Made by a program: the position numbers and the translations under genes
Shown: positions 1 through 8,052 of the stretch, one piece after another
How the letters are laid out: the number at the start of each line of letters is the position of its first letter
How positions within the stretch are numbered: position 1 is the stretch's first letter
The notes under the pieces: generated by a model
Databases searched by the model: none
Seen by the model: the letters and a program-made list of their open reading frames with translations, nothing else
Told to the model about the DNA's origin: nothing
From: Streptacidiphilus jeojiense
Lineage (GTDB): Bacteria; Actinomycetota; Actinomycetes; Streptomycetales; Streptomycetaceae
Direction: 5' to 3'
Length of the DNA: 64,000 nucleotides
Assembly: GCF_000719095.1 (NCBI RefSeq)
Contig: NZ_JOEH01000017.1
Coordinates: 106,332 to 170,331 of the forward strand

Positions 1-185
1 CTGTTTGCGTGGGGGGTCGGGCCTAGGCTATCTTGGTAGATCGTTGTTTGTTTCATTTGCCCGGCGCTGCTGCTACTCCCATCAGGCGCCCTGGCGCGTA
101 CCGTGCACTCCGTGGCTGACCGCATTGAGGCGGTTGTAGGTGAACCCCGCGGAATTGGCGCGTGCCATATTCCGGAAGGTTCTTC
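1..185 (+). promoter_or_regulatory. Upstream and leader region of the helicase gene
   Basis: No gene is visible in these bases. A weak sigma-70-like pair can be proposed: TTGCGT at 5-10 and TATCTT at 29-34, 18 bases apart. If correct, the leader would be about 145 nt, and long leaders are common for cold-inducible RNA helicases. A GGAAGG ribosome-binding site at 174-179 decides the helicase start at 186. The promoter call is inference and weak. Confidence 0.3.
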
Positions 186-2495
186 ATGTCTCTCGTTGAC
201 GACGACCGCTTCGCCATGCCCGAAAACGGCACCGAGGCCCCCGCCGCCACCGTCACCACGGATGTCACCACTGAGTCGACCGACTCCGCGGACGGCACCG
301 ACTCCATCGACACCACCGCGACCGACACCGCTGACGTCGACACCGACGCCGCCCCCGCGGAGCCCGCCGAGCCGAAGGTCACCTTCGGCGACCTGGGCCT
401 GCACCAGGACATCGTCCGCACCCTCGCCAAGCGCGGGGTCACCGAGCCCTTCCCGATCCAGGCCGCGACCATCCCGGACGCGCTGGCCGGCAAGGACGTC
501 CTCGGCCGTGGCCGTACCGGCTCCGGCAAGACCCTGAGCTTCGGCCTCCCGCTGCTGACCCGCCTCGGCGGCAGCCGCAGCCAGGCCAAGCGCCCGCGCG
601 GCCTGATCCTGGTCCCGACCCGCGAGCTGGCCATGCAGGTCGCCGACGCCCTGGAGCCGTACGGCTCGGTGCTCAACCTGCGCCTCAAGGTGGTCTGCGG
701 CGGCACCTCGATGTCCAACCAGATCTACGCGCTGGAGCGCGGCGTCGACATCCTCGTCGCCACCCCCGGCCGACTGCGCGACCTGCTGAACCGCGGCGCC
801 TGCACCCTGGACGAGACCGAGGTCATCGTCCTGGACGAGGCCGACCAGATGGCCGACATGGGCTTCATGCCCGAGGTCACCGAGATCCTCGACCAGGTCC
901 CGGCCGGCGGCCAGCGGATGCTGTTCTCCGCCACGCTGGAGAACGAGATCGACACCCTGGTCAAGCGCTACCTCAAGAACCCGGTGACGCACGAGGTCGA
1001 CCCGTCGGCCGGCGCCGTCACCACCATGAGCCACCACGTCCTGGTCGTGAAGCCCAAGGACAAGGCCCCGGTCACCAACGCCATCGCCGCCCGCAAGGGC
1101 CGGACGATCATCTTCGTCCGCACCCAGATGGGCTGCGACCGGGTCGCCGAGCAGCTGCGCGACGCCGGCGTCCTCGCCGACGCCCTGCACGGCGGCATGA
1201 CCCAGGGCGCGCGCACCGCGACCCTGGGCGACTTCAAGGACGGCTACGTCAACGTCCTGGTCGCCACCGACGTCGCGGCCCGCGGCATCCACGTCGACGA
1301 CGTCGACCTGGTGCTGAACGTGGACCCGGCCGGTGACCACAAGGACTACCTGCACCGCTCCGGCCGCACCGCGCGGGCCGGCCGTTCCGGCACCGTCGTC
1401 ACGCTGATCCTCCCGCACCAGCGCCGGAGCGCGTTCCGCCTGCTGGAGGACGCCGGGGTCGAGGCCACCCGGCACATCGTCGGCGGCGCCTTCGACGCCG
1501 ACCTGATCAAGATCACCGGTGCCCGCTCGCTGAGCGAGGTGCAGGCCGAGTCGGTCGCGACCCAGGCCAAGCAGGCCGAGAAGGACGTCCAGGAGCTGAC
1601 CCGCGAGCTGGAGCGTGCCACCAAGCACGCCGCCGACCTGCGGGCCGACGCCGAGCGTCTGGCCGCCCGGGCCGCGCGTGAGCGGGCCGAACTGGGCATC
1701 GAGGACGAGCCGGTGGCCGACGCCGCGGCGGAGACCGTCGCCGAGGCGACCGTCCCGGCGCAGAGCGCGGCCGTGGACGTCGAGGACAGCCGTCCGGCGC
1801 GCACCACGTCGGTGCGCGACGAGCGCGGCCGCGACAGCCGTGAGGGTCGTGACAGCCGGGGCTTCGAGCGCCGTGACGACCGCGGCGGCGAGCGTGGCGG
1901 TGACCGCGGTGGTTTCCAGCGTCGTGACGACCGTCCGTCCTACGGTGGCGGCCGTTCCTCCTACGGTGACCGTGACAACCGCGGTTCGGACCGTGGCGGC
2001 GAGCGCGGCGGCTTCCAGCGCCGTGACGACCGCGGCGGTTCCGGCGGTGGCTTCCAGCGTCGTGACGACCGTCCGTCCACCTCGGGCGGCCGCTCCTACG
2101 GCGACCGCGACAACCGTTCCGGTGGCGCCTCCGGTGGTGGCTTCCAGCGTCGTGACGACCGTCCGTCCTACGGTGGCGGCCGTTCCTCCTACGGTGACCG
2201 TGACAACCGCGGTTCGGACCGTGGCGGCGAGCGCGGTGGCTTCCAGCGTCGCGACGACCGTCCGTCCTACGGCGAGCGCAGCGGCCGTCCGTCCAGCCCC
2301 TACAAGAGCCGTGACGACCGCAGCGGTGGCGGCAGCAGCCGTCCGGCCTTCGGCCGCCGCGACGACCACCGTCCGGCCTCCGGCGGCGGCCGCTCCTTCG
2401 GCGACCGCGACAGCCGCCCCGGCGGCTTCCAGCGCCGTGACGACCGTCCGTCCTTCGGCGGCGGCGACCGCAACAAGCCGCGCTGGAAGAACTGA
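186..2495 (+). CDS. DEAD-box ATP-dependent RNA helicase with RGG-like C-terminal tail
   Basis: A cytoplasmic RNA-remodelling ATPase of the DeaD/CsdA type, 769 residues. Visible in order are an acidic, Thr/Asp-rich N-terminus (1-65), the Q motif region (67-92), Walker A GRTGSGKT (about 109-116), PTRELA, DEAD (217-220), SAT (248-250), ATDVAARG, and HRSGRTARAGR near 390. A charged coiled-coil-like stretch follows (about 450-520), then a long Arg/Gly/Asp tail (about 550-769) built from repeats of FQRRDDRPSYGGGRSSYGDR type, expected to bind RNA non-specifically. The ATG at 186 is chosen because GGAAGG lies 6 bases upstream; an in-frame GTG at 162 has no comparable site. A strong terminator follows, so the gene appears monocistronic. 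A role in cold shock or ribosome assembly is inferred from the family. Confidence 0.95.
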   Translation: MSLVDDDRFAMPENGTEAPAATVTTDVTTESTDSADGTDSIDTTATDTADVDTDAAPAEPAEPKVTFGDLGLHQDIVRTLAKRGVTEPFPIQAATIPDALAGKDVLGRGRTGSGKTLSFGLPLLTRLGGSRSQAKRPRGLILVPTRELAMQVADALEPYGSVLNLRLKVVCGGTSMSNQIYALERGVDILVATPGRLRDLLNRGACTLDETEVIVLDEADQMADMGFMPEVTEILDQVPAGGQRMLFSATLENEIDTLVKRYLKNPVTHEVDPSAGAVTTMSHHVLVVKPKDKAPVTNAIAARKGRTIIFVRTQMGCDRVAEQLRDAGVLADALHGGMTQGARTATLGDFKDGYVNVLVATDVAARGIHVDDVDLVLNVDPAGDHKDYLHRSGRTARAGRSGTVVTLILPHQRRSAFRLLEDAGVEATRHIVGGAFDADLIKITGARSLSEVQAESVATQAKQAEKDVQELTRELERATKHAADLRADAERLAARAARERAELGIEDEPVADAAAETVAEATVPAQSAAVDVEDSRPARTTSVRDERGRDSREGRDSRGFERRDDRGGERGGDRGGFQRRDDRPSYGGGRSSYGDRDNRGSDRGGERGGFQRRDDRGGSGGGFQRRDDRPSTSGGRSYGDRDNRSGGASGGGFQRRDDRPSYGGGRSSYGDRDNRGSDRGGERGGFQRRDDRPSYGERSGRPSSPYKSRDDRSGGGSSRPAFGRRDDHRPASGGGRSFGDRDSRPGGFQRRDDRPSFGGGDRNKPRWKN

Positions 2496-2510
2496 CGCAC
2501 CCAGCACCTG

Positions 2511-2555
2511 AAACACCGCTGCCCCACCGGAACTCCGGTGGGGCAGCGGTGTTTT
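2511..2555 (+). terminator. Intrinsic terminator of the helicase gene
   Basis: A perfect 21-bp stem (2511-2531 with 2534-2554, the last three pairs A-T) with a two-base gap at the tip, followed by T residues. It begins 15 bases after the helicase stop codon. Confidence 0.95.
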
Positions 2556-2734
2556 GACTGAAGCTTTACCAAGGGTGGGAGCGGTTCTTGTACTGACTTA
2601 GAGGACAAACCGCCGGGGGCGCATTGCTACGCTCCGCCTGATCTTGTGCGCGGGGCCTGAGGGGACTGTGGGCCTTCTGAACGGACCCACACACGGCGCC
2701 GTCGCATCCATGCGAGCGCGAGGGGGGGACACCC

Positions 2735-4837
2735 ATGTCCAGGGGAACGACGACGCGGCCGACCGGCCGCCGTCGCAACGAGAGAGGCCGGGGCGGCCGG
2801 GGAAGCCTGGGCGGCCGGGGAGGCCGCGTGTCGGCCGGAGGCCCGTTCGGCCTGCTGGTACTGCTGCTGGCGGTGCTGTCCGCACTGCTGCTGCCCGTGA
2901 CCGGTGCCGAGGCGGCGGCGAAGGCGCCCCGTGCGGGGTCCCAGACGATCGATCCGACCATTCCGACGCCGACGGCGGCGGAGATGGGGACGGACCCCGG
3001 CACCACCGGTGGCACCAGCTGCGGAGCGGGCGGCTCGTCCTGGCTGGCGTACAGCGGCGCCACCCAGGTGAGGCTCAAGGTGTCGCTTCCGGCACTGCCG
3101 GCGGTGAACGGGCTCTGGTCCACCACAGCGCATGTCTGGGACACCGACGGCTCGTCAGCCGTCGACGTCTCGGACTCGGACCTGGCCGGCGGCGAGACGG
3201 CCTACATGTACCTCAACCTGCCGCTCGTCGACGGTCACACGTACGGCTGGTACGCCCAGATAGCCAACGCGACCGCGTCTTCGCCCGAGTCGGTCAGCTG
3301 CTACTTCACGGTGGACGCAGGCTGGCCGTCCACCCCGCTGGTCTCGAGCACCGACTTTCCGTCCCTCGCGGGTGTCGCGCCGGTCAAGAGCGCCAACCAG
3401 CTGGGCACCTTCGACATCAGCGGTTCGAAGGACCCGCTTCCGTCCGGGTGCACCTCGGCGTCTGCGCCCGACTGCAAGGCGAGCGGCCTCGCCTACTACC
3501 TCTACTCGGTGGACAGCCAGCCGGGATCAGGTTCCCCGCAGCTGACCCCGGACGACTGCGGCAACGCCTCGCTGGGCCTCTCCTTCGGCTGGGGCACCCA
3601 CACCCTCTTCGTGACCCCGATCGACAAGGCGGGTTTGCGCGGCGGCACGGTCCAGTACACCTTCTACGTCTCGTCGCAGACCCTGCCTCCGGCGCCGGCC
3701 TCGACGCCGCCACCTGCCTGCACCACCTATGTGCCGGTGGCGCCGACCCGGGTGCTCGACACCCGGAGCGGTACGGGCGGCTTCAACAGGCCGCTGGGCG
3801 CCGGCGGATCGCTGGCCCTGCCGGTGGCCGGACGCGCCGGGGTGCCGTCGAGCGGCGTCGGAGCCGTCGTGCTGAATGTGACGGCGACCGGGGCGACCCT
3901 CAGCAGCTGGATGTCGGTCTACCCGGACGGACAGCCCCGGCCGACCGTGTCCAACCTGAACTTCGGCAAGGGGCGGACGGTGGCCAACCTGGTGACGGTG
4001 CCGGTGGTGGACGGGCAGGTGGACCTCTACAACGCCTACGGCTCGGTCAACGCCGTAGCCGACCTGGTCGGCTACTACACGACGGCGGCGACCGGCTCGA
4101 CCTTCGTGAGCTCAGGGCCGACCCGGGTGCTGGACACCCGGACCGGAACCGGAACCCCCAAGCAGCAGCTGGCCGCGGGGAAGGCGATCCCGCTGCAGAT
4201 CGCCGGGGTGAACGGGGCTCCCGAGAAGGTGACGGCGGTGGCCATGAACGTCACCGCGACCGGGTCGACCCAGGGCGGCTACATCACCGCCTACCCGGAC
4301 GGCCAGGCCCGGCCCACCACTTCGACGGTGAACTTCGCCGCGAAGCAGACCACACCGAACCTCGCGATCGTGCCGGTGGTGGACGGGAAGATCGACTTCT
4401 ACAACGGCTTCGGCTCGGTCGACGTCGTCGCTGACATCACCGGCTACTTCACCGGCGACGACACCGGGGCGTACTTCTACCCCACCGTTCCGACCCGGCT
4501 GCTGGACACCCGTAATGGAACGGGCGGCTTCCACAAGCCGGTGAGCGCAACTGCGGGCATCGCGCTCCCGGTGGCCGGCCAGCCCCCGGTGCCCGCGACG
4601 GGAGTGTCGGCCGTTGTGATGAACGTGACCGTCACCGGGGCGACGCTCGGCGGCTGGCTGGCGGTCTGCCCGGACGGGCAGGGGAAGCCGACGACCTCCA
4701 CGCTGAACTTCACCCCGGGGCAGACCGTCGCCAACCTGTCGATCACCCCGATGACCGACGGCAAGGTCGACTTCTTCAACGGCTTCGGCACCGTCAACGT
4801 CATCGCCGACCTGGCCGGCTACTTCAGCACCAGCTGA
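2735..4837 (+). CDS. Secreted protein with three LDTR-type repeat domains
   Basis: A 700-residue exported protein of unknown function. The N-terminus is Arg/Gly-rich (twin arginines) followed by a hydrophobic segment about 38-58 (LLVLLLAVLSALLLPV) and an AEAA cleavage region, so export is expected. Residues about 90-325 form a Cys-containing region resembling Ig/fibronectin-like folds. Three tandem repeats of about 120 residues follow, each starting PTRVLDTR or PTRLLDTR, passing through LNVTATG or MNVTATG, and ending in a ...DLVGYY type motif. This repeat is frequent in secreted actinobacterial proteins and usually described only as a surface or adhesion-like module. The ATG follows a G-rich ribosome-binding site at about 2721-2727. 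Surface display or binding is inference. Confidence 0.85.
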   Translation: MSRGTTTRPTGRRRNERGRGGRGSLGGRGGRVSAGGPFGLLVLLLAVLSALLLPVTGAEAAAKAPRAGSQTIDPTIPTPTAAEMGTDPGTTGGTSCGAGGSSWLAYSGATQVRLKVSLPALPAVNGLWSTTAHVWDTDGSSAVDVSDSDLAGGETAYMYLNLPLVDGHTYGWYAQIANATASSPESVSCYFTVDAGWPSTPLVSSTDFPSLAGVAPVKSANQLGTFDISGSKDPLPSGCTSASAPDCKASGLAYYLYSVDSQPGSGSPQLTPDDCGNASLGLSFGWGTHTLFVTPIDKAGLRGGTVQYTFYVSSQTLPPAPASTPPPACTTYVPVAPTRVLDTRSGTGGFNRPLGAGGSLALPVAGRAGVPSSGVGAVVLNVTATGATLSSWMSVYPDGQPRPTVSNLNFGKGRTVANLVTVPVVDGQVDLYNAYGSVNAVADLVGYYTTAATGSTFVSSGPTRVLDTRTGTGTPKQQLAAGKAIPLQIAGVNGAPEKVTAVAMNVTATGSTQGGYITAYPDGQARPTTSTVNFAAKQTTPNLAIVPVVDGKIDFYNGFGSVDVVADITGYFTGDDTGAYFYPTVPTRLLDTRNGTGGFHKPVSATAGIALPVAGQPPVPATGVSAVVMNVTVTGATLGGWLAVCPDGQGKPTTSTLNFTPGQTVANLSITPMTDGKVDFFNGFGTVNVIADLAGYFSTS

Positions 4838-4850
4838 CACCCCTGCCACC

Positions 4851-4888
4851 GGCTGCCCCGCCCCGCCACCCGGCGGGCCGGGGCAGCC
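4851..4888 (+). terminator. Hairpin after the LDTR-repeat gene
   Basis: A stem of 10 bp (4851-4860 with 4879-4888), one C/C mismatch, then 6 bp (4862-4867 with 4872-4877) with a four-base loop. There is no T-run, which is normal for Streptomyces terminators. Confidence 0.75.
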
Positions 4889-5015
4889 CGGCAGCCACTC
4901 GCCCCGGGCCCTGCCGATCGGCACGGCAATCCGGTGGCGGAACCAGCCGTAGATCCAGGTAGGCTTCACTCGGCAGCTCGCCCTGTCCCTTCCGGGGGCA
5001 GCGGCACCGCAGCCT

Positions 5016-5088
5016 GGGCCGCTAGCTCAATTGGCAGAGCTGCGGACTTTTAATCCGTAGGTTGTGGGTTCGAGCCCCACGCGGCCCA
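5016..5088 (+). tRNA. tRNA-Lys(TTT)
   Basis: A 73-nt cloverleaf. The acceptor GGGCCGC (5016-5022) pairs with GCGGCCC (5081-5087), with discriminator A at 5088. The anticodon loop CTTTTAA gives anticodon TTT on a GCGGA/TCCGT stem. The T-arm GTGGG-TTCGAGC-CCCAC is intact. The CCA end is not encoded. The gene borders the accessory region to its right, and tRNA 3' ends are frequent integration sites in actinobacteria, but I did not see a second copy of this 3' end in the window. Confidence 0.97.
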
Positions 5089-5098
5089 CCCTGTGATC

Positions 5099-5139
5099 AA
5101 GCCCCCACCAGGCAACTCGCCTGCGGTGGGGGCTTTTTC
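5099..5139 (+). terminator. Terminator of tRNA-Lys
   Basis: An 11-bp stem (5099-5109 with 5125-5135) plus an inner 4-bp AGGC/GCCT stem (5110-5113 with 5119-5122), followed by TTTTT. A clear intrinsic terminator directly after the tRNA. Confidence 0.93.
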
Positions 5140-5233
5140 GTATCCGGCGGGAGATCACATGGAGGCCCTGCTCGCCCGCTGCTCGCTCGAACGCTAGATG
5201 ATCTACGTTTTCCGGGCGGCGCGTTCCGGTCGG

Positions 5234-5491
5234 CTACTCGACCTGAGTGCGGGTCTTGCTCGCGGTGGCCTTGGCGTCAATCCGCTTGGTGGCCCCAGGT
5301 GCAGGGCTGAGCCGCGGCCCAGGCGAAGGCCGCTCCGGGAGCTCGTTCGTCTCATGGGTGAGCCAGCGCAGGAATGCGACCAGGTGCCCGTTCATGTCGG
5401 ATCCGACCTCGGCGACAGCGGTCTTGGCCCGCTCGTACAGCTCGGGCTCGGGCCGGAAGGTCCTGGCCGGATTCTTGTGGACTGAAGGCAT
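5234..5491 (-). CDS. Small ribbon-helix-helix-like protein of unknown role
   Basis: 85 residues. The first half (FRPEPELYERAKTAV, then a helix ending in AFLRWL) reads as a strand followed by two helices, like small RHH DNA-binding proteins on actinobacterial plasmids and integrative elements. The C-terminus is Pro/Lys-rich and probably disordered. It is the first gene after the tRNA, on the opposite strand. DNA binding is inference from the pattern; no family is firmly recognised. Confidence 0.65.
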   Translation of the reverse strand: MPSVHKNPARTFRPEPELYERAKTAVAEVGSDMNGHLVAFLRWLTHETNELPERPSPGPRLSPAPGATKRIDAKATASKTRTQVE

Positions 5492-5701
5492 GGACAGATC
5501 TTCGCACGGTGGATTGCCACCGGTCCATCCCTCTGCGCACAGTGGTGGCCAGCCACCTTGGTCAGATCAAATCGGCGGTCCCGCTGGGGAGTTCGGCCAG
5601 CAGCAGTAGTCCGCCCCGGCCGGGCGGTGCGACAGCTGCCCGGCACCGGGCTACCGTCACAGGCCCCTTGATCAGTCCGCTCTGCACCGGCAGTAGCAGG
5701 G

Positions 5702-5947
5702 TCACCCGTGGTGGCCTCCGCCCCCGAAGTCTCCGCCGCCGTGGTGGATACCGGGGTCGTGGTGGGCGTGGTGGCCGCCGCTGGAGTGGTGAGCGTCGTC
5801 GGAGAAGTCCGCTCCGGTCCATGCGCCCTGGGCATCGGGGTCGCTCGACCGCCGGCGGTCGTCCACGCCATCTGTGACCAAGCGGATCACAAGGACCGCG
5901 AACGCGATCACGACGACGACGGCGATCAGGATGTCGAACACGCTCAT
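5702..5947 (-). CDS. Small membrane protein with His-rich tail
   Basis: 81 residues. One transmembrane helix near the N-terminus (ILIAVVVVIAFAVLVIRLV) is followed by a charged stretch and a His/Gly-rich C-terminus with many HH pairs, which could bind metal. The second ATG (5947) is chosen because GGGGGA lies just upstream; the first in-frame ATG (5965) has no ribosome-binding site. Function unknown. The 210 bases between this gene and the one at 5234-5491 show nothing clear. Confidence 0.6.
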   Translation of the reverse strand: MSVFDILIAVVVVIAFAVLVIRLVTDGVDDRRRSSDPDAQGAWTGADFSDDAHHSSGGHHAHHDPGIHHGGGDFGGGGHHG

Positions 5948-6041
5948 GGGGTCCCCCGGGTTCATGGTGCGTCTGGCGGGCTCAGCGTGGCATAGGTACT
6001 GACCTGCGGCAATGGACTTGACCCAGTCCTGAGGAACCCCG

Positions 6042-6255
6042 TCACGGCGGCTGTGCCCACACGTCGCGTCCGCCGTGTCGCCGGCCGACCTGCTCCGGGA
6101 CTCGATAGCCGAGCATTGCGTCGAGTCGTCTCCTCAACCATGAAGACTTGACGCTCACCGACGCGATTGAGGGAGACAGCGCTGATCCGGAGCGGCCACC
6201 CGTCACGGCGAGGGAGCGGCAGGGCGGGGTCATCGATTGGGGTCACGGCAGCCAT
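6042..6255 (-). pseudogene. Possible frameshifted small gene
   Basis: Two overlapping minus-strand frames each look coding over half the stretch. From 6255 one frame reads RDGWPLRISAV then GERQVFMVEET. Skipping one base near 6122-6128 continues it as LDAMLGYRVPEQV and on to a stop at 6042. The joined product of about 70 residues reads better than either frame alone. It is either a decayed gene or a sequencing indel. The family is not recognised. Confidence 0.35.
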
Positions 6256-6337
6256 GCTGCCAGAGGACCGGGCGGCGAGGTCCTTAGCCTGCTCCTGCTC
6301 GGGCCGGGCGAAGAAGCCCTCCTGCGCCGACGCTGCA

Positions 6338-6559
6338 CTACCCGTGCGGCTCGATGCTGTTCACGTCATCGAGCCCCCGTTGGACTGAGGCCAGCCAGTC
6401 TGTCCACCGCGCCGGGTCGGATTGCAAGTACTGCCAGAGCAGTACCAGCCCTTCATCAGGCCGCTCCTCCAGCGCGATGTACTGATCCACCATGTAGAAG
6501 GCCGCGCGGTAGGCCTGCACCAATGTCAGCGTGGCGGGAGGCCGATCTTGGCTGCTCAT
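6338..6559 (-). CDS. Small helical protein of unknown function
   Basis: 73 residues, mostly helical and acidic (AYRAAFYMVDQYIALEE, then LLWQYLQSDPARWTDWL). The ATG at 6559 has GAAG about 9 bases upstream; earlier in-frame ATG codons (6568, 6610) are possible. It lies in the minus-strand run of small genes of the accessory region. No family recognised. Confidence 0.6.
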   Translation of the reverse strand: MSSQDRPPATLTLVQAYRAAFYMVDQYIALEERPDEGLVLLWQYLQSDPARWTDWLASVQRGLDDVNSIEPHG

Positions 6560-6634
6560 GCCGGGCATCTTCACGCATCGCGGCCCTGAAGCCCGCCCGA
6601 CAGGCCGCACACCACCTCGGCCAGCGATCAGCGA

Positions 6635-6997
6635 CTACGTCCGCCAGGCCTTGGCCGCCCGGTCATCCGCCCGGATCTGCACGAGCTTCGCGTTCAGGTC
6701 GCGCAGCCGCCCGGCATAGTCGACGAGTCCGGCAGCGGGGGCCTCGATGTCGTCCGGGTCCGGCTCGATGGCGGGGTCCGCCAGCTGCAGCGAGATGTCC
6801 GCCTCGCGCTTGAACGGGTCGGTGGCGTTCGGGTGCTGGGTGATGTCGACCGACCCGATCTCGTAGGCGCGCCCTTGTAGCTCGACGTCCAGGCACACCG
6901 GCTGGGTGGCGCGGAACTGCGACTCTCCCCAGCCCTGGCGCGGATTGTGCACACCCCCGCACCACGGCGGGTACTCGGTCAGGATCTCGTTGGGCAT
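6635..6997 (-). CDS. DUF6907-like small protein
   Basis: 120 residues. It starts with a YPPWC...H element like the CPxWC..H opening of DUF6907 proteins common in Streptomyces islands, followed by beta-rich sequence and a C-terminal helix (YAGRLRDLNAKLVQI). The Cys/His pair suggests metal binding, but the first Cys of the usual motif is Tyr here. The ATG at 6997 lacks a clear ribosome-binding site. Function unknown; the assignment rests on motif resemblance only. Confidence 0.65.
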   Translation of the reverse strand: MPNEILTEYPPWCGGVHNPRQGWGESQFRATQPVCLDVELQGRAYEIGSVDITQHPNATDPFKREADISLQLADPAIEPDPDDIEAPAAGLVDYAGRLRDLNAKLVQIRADDRAAKAWRT

Positions 6998-7266
6998 GTC
7001 GGGGCGCGGTCTTGCACATCTACTCCTGGAGAGGATGTCGGCCCCGGCGGGATACGCGTACCGCCGGGGCCATGGTGCCGGTACCTGCGGGGGGCCAACC
7101 ACAGTTGATCCGGCACCGCCCTCGCCGTCCGCGGCCTCCCCAGCAACACGGACGGGGCGAGGAAGAGGGACCGTCCGAGCCTGCCTGGGGAGCAGGACGC
7201 CCGGACGGCCGCGGTGCCCCGCCCGGCTGCGGCACTACCGCAGGGGCCAGCCGGGCGGGAGTCTGG

Positions 7267-7458
7267 TCAGCCCGGCCAAGTCCGGGGCTGGTGGGTGCTC
7301 ACGGCCTTGCGCTTGCCGAGGCAGCCCGGGTGTCGCACCACGACGCCGCCAGCACCGGAGTTGCCGTGGATCTCTGCGATGACGATGCCCTTGGCCGTCC
7401 ACTTCTCGCAGAGGGTGCAGGTGCCAGCAGCGGTGGCCGGCTTCGGCTGCTCGCTCAT
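7267..7458 (-). CDS. Small zinc-ribbon-like protein
   Basis: 63 residues with CTLCEKW near the N-terminus and HPGCLGK near residue 45, giving a CxxC...HxxC arrangement that would suit one zinc ion. The middle (GIVIAEIHGNSGAGGVVV) is beta-like. It is the last of three consecutive minus-strand genes (7965 to 7267) that all carry CxxC motifs and are probably co-transcribed. Function unknown. Confidence 0.65.
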   Translation of the reverse strand: MSEQPKPATAAGTCTLCEKWTAKGIVIAEIHGNSGAGGVVVRHPGCLGKRKAVSTHQPRTWPG

Positions 7459-7486
7459 GAGCTGGCCCCATCGGGGTGTGGATCGG

Positions 7487-7729
7487 TCATGGCTTGGGTT
7501 CCTTCGGGCAGTCCGGGCAGGAGAAGAGACGGAACGTCACCACGCGTCGGTACGCACCGTGCTGGTGGACGCTCTCGGTCGTGCCGACCGGGATCCGGTC
7601 TCCGCTGAGGGTGGTCTTGCACCAGACGCAGCGCAGGCCGCGGCACTGGTCGATGTGCAGGTCCCAGGGATGCGGCAGCACCCTGACGGCGACCGTGTCC
7701 GGAGCGACGGGTTCCGGCGGCGCGGTCAT
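7487..7729 (-). CDS. Small CxxC protein, zinc-binding candidate
   Basis: 80 residues. Two CxxC pairs (CVWC and CPDC) separated by about 34 residues make a plausible treble-clef or zinc-ribbon site. The ATG overlaps the stop of the upstream gene by 4 bases (ATGA), implying translational coupling. Second gene of the three-gene CxxC unit. No named family recognised. Confidence 0.68.
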   Translation of the reverse strand: MTAPPEPVAPDTVAVRVLPHPWDLHIDQCRGLRCVWCKTTLSGDRIPVGTTESVHQHGAYRRVVTFRLFSCPDCPKEPKP

Positions 7730-7965
7730 GGCCGGTCCGCCTGCGGCGGCTGGTCGGCGACGTGCTCGGGGCAGGCGACGACAGGCCATCCGTACCGGGC
7801 ACCGTCCCCGTCGCCGGTGTAGACGTGGCCGGCCGGGACCAGCGGGCCGGTGGTGGTGCCGCAGAAGAAGCACGCCAGAGCATGCAGCCGGGTCAGGGTG
7901 TTGTCGTCCACGGGCAGCAGCCGAACCTCAGGCTGCGGCACCGCTAGAGCCGCGATTTCCGCCAT
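7726..7965 (-). CDS. Small CxxC protein, first of a zinc-ribbon trio
   Basis: About 79 residues with CFFCG in the middle and CPEH near the C-terminus, again a likely zinc site. An in-frame GTG at 7974 is an alternative start; neither has a strong ribosome-binding site. It overlaps the next gene by 4 bases. The repeated CxxC design across three adjacent genes suggests they act together, perhaps in nucleic-acid or protein binding, but that is inference. Confidence 0.65.
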   Translation of the reverse strand: MAEIAALAVPQPEVRLLPVDDNTLTRLHALACFFCGTTTGPLVPAGHVYTGDGDGARYGWPVVACPEHVADQPPQADRP

Positions 7966-8052
7966 GACCAGCACCGTAGAGCCGAGCGATTCGCTCTTTG
8001 GGGGCTGATTCTCGGATATTCGCCAGGCAGGTTCTCTGCTTCGCGAGGATTC

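Noticed and set aside
1840..2490. Regular repeats that could suggest a CRISPR-like or tandem repeat locus
   Set aside because: They are in frame and encode the RGG-like tail of the helicase; unit lengths vary and there are no spacers.
5016..5088. tRNA-Lys as a proven attachment site
   Set aside because: No integrase gene and no second copy of the tRNA 3' end were found by eye, so the site is only a suspicion.
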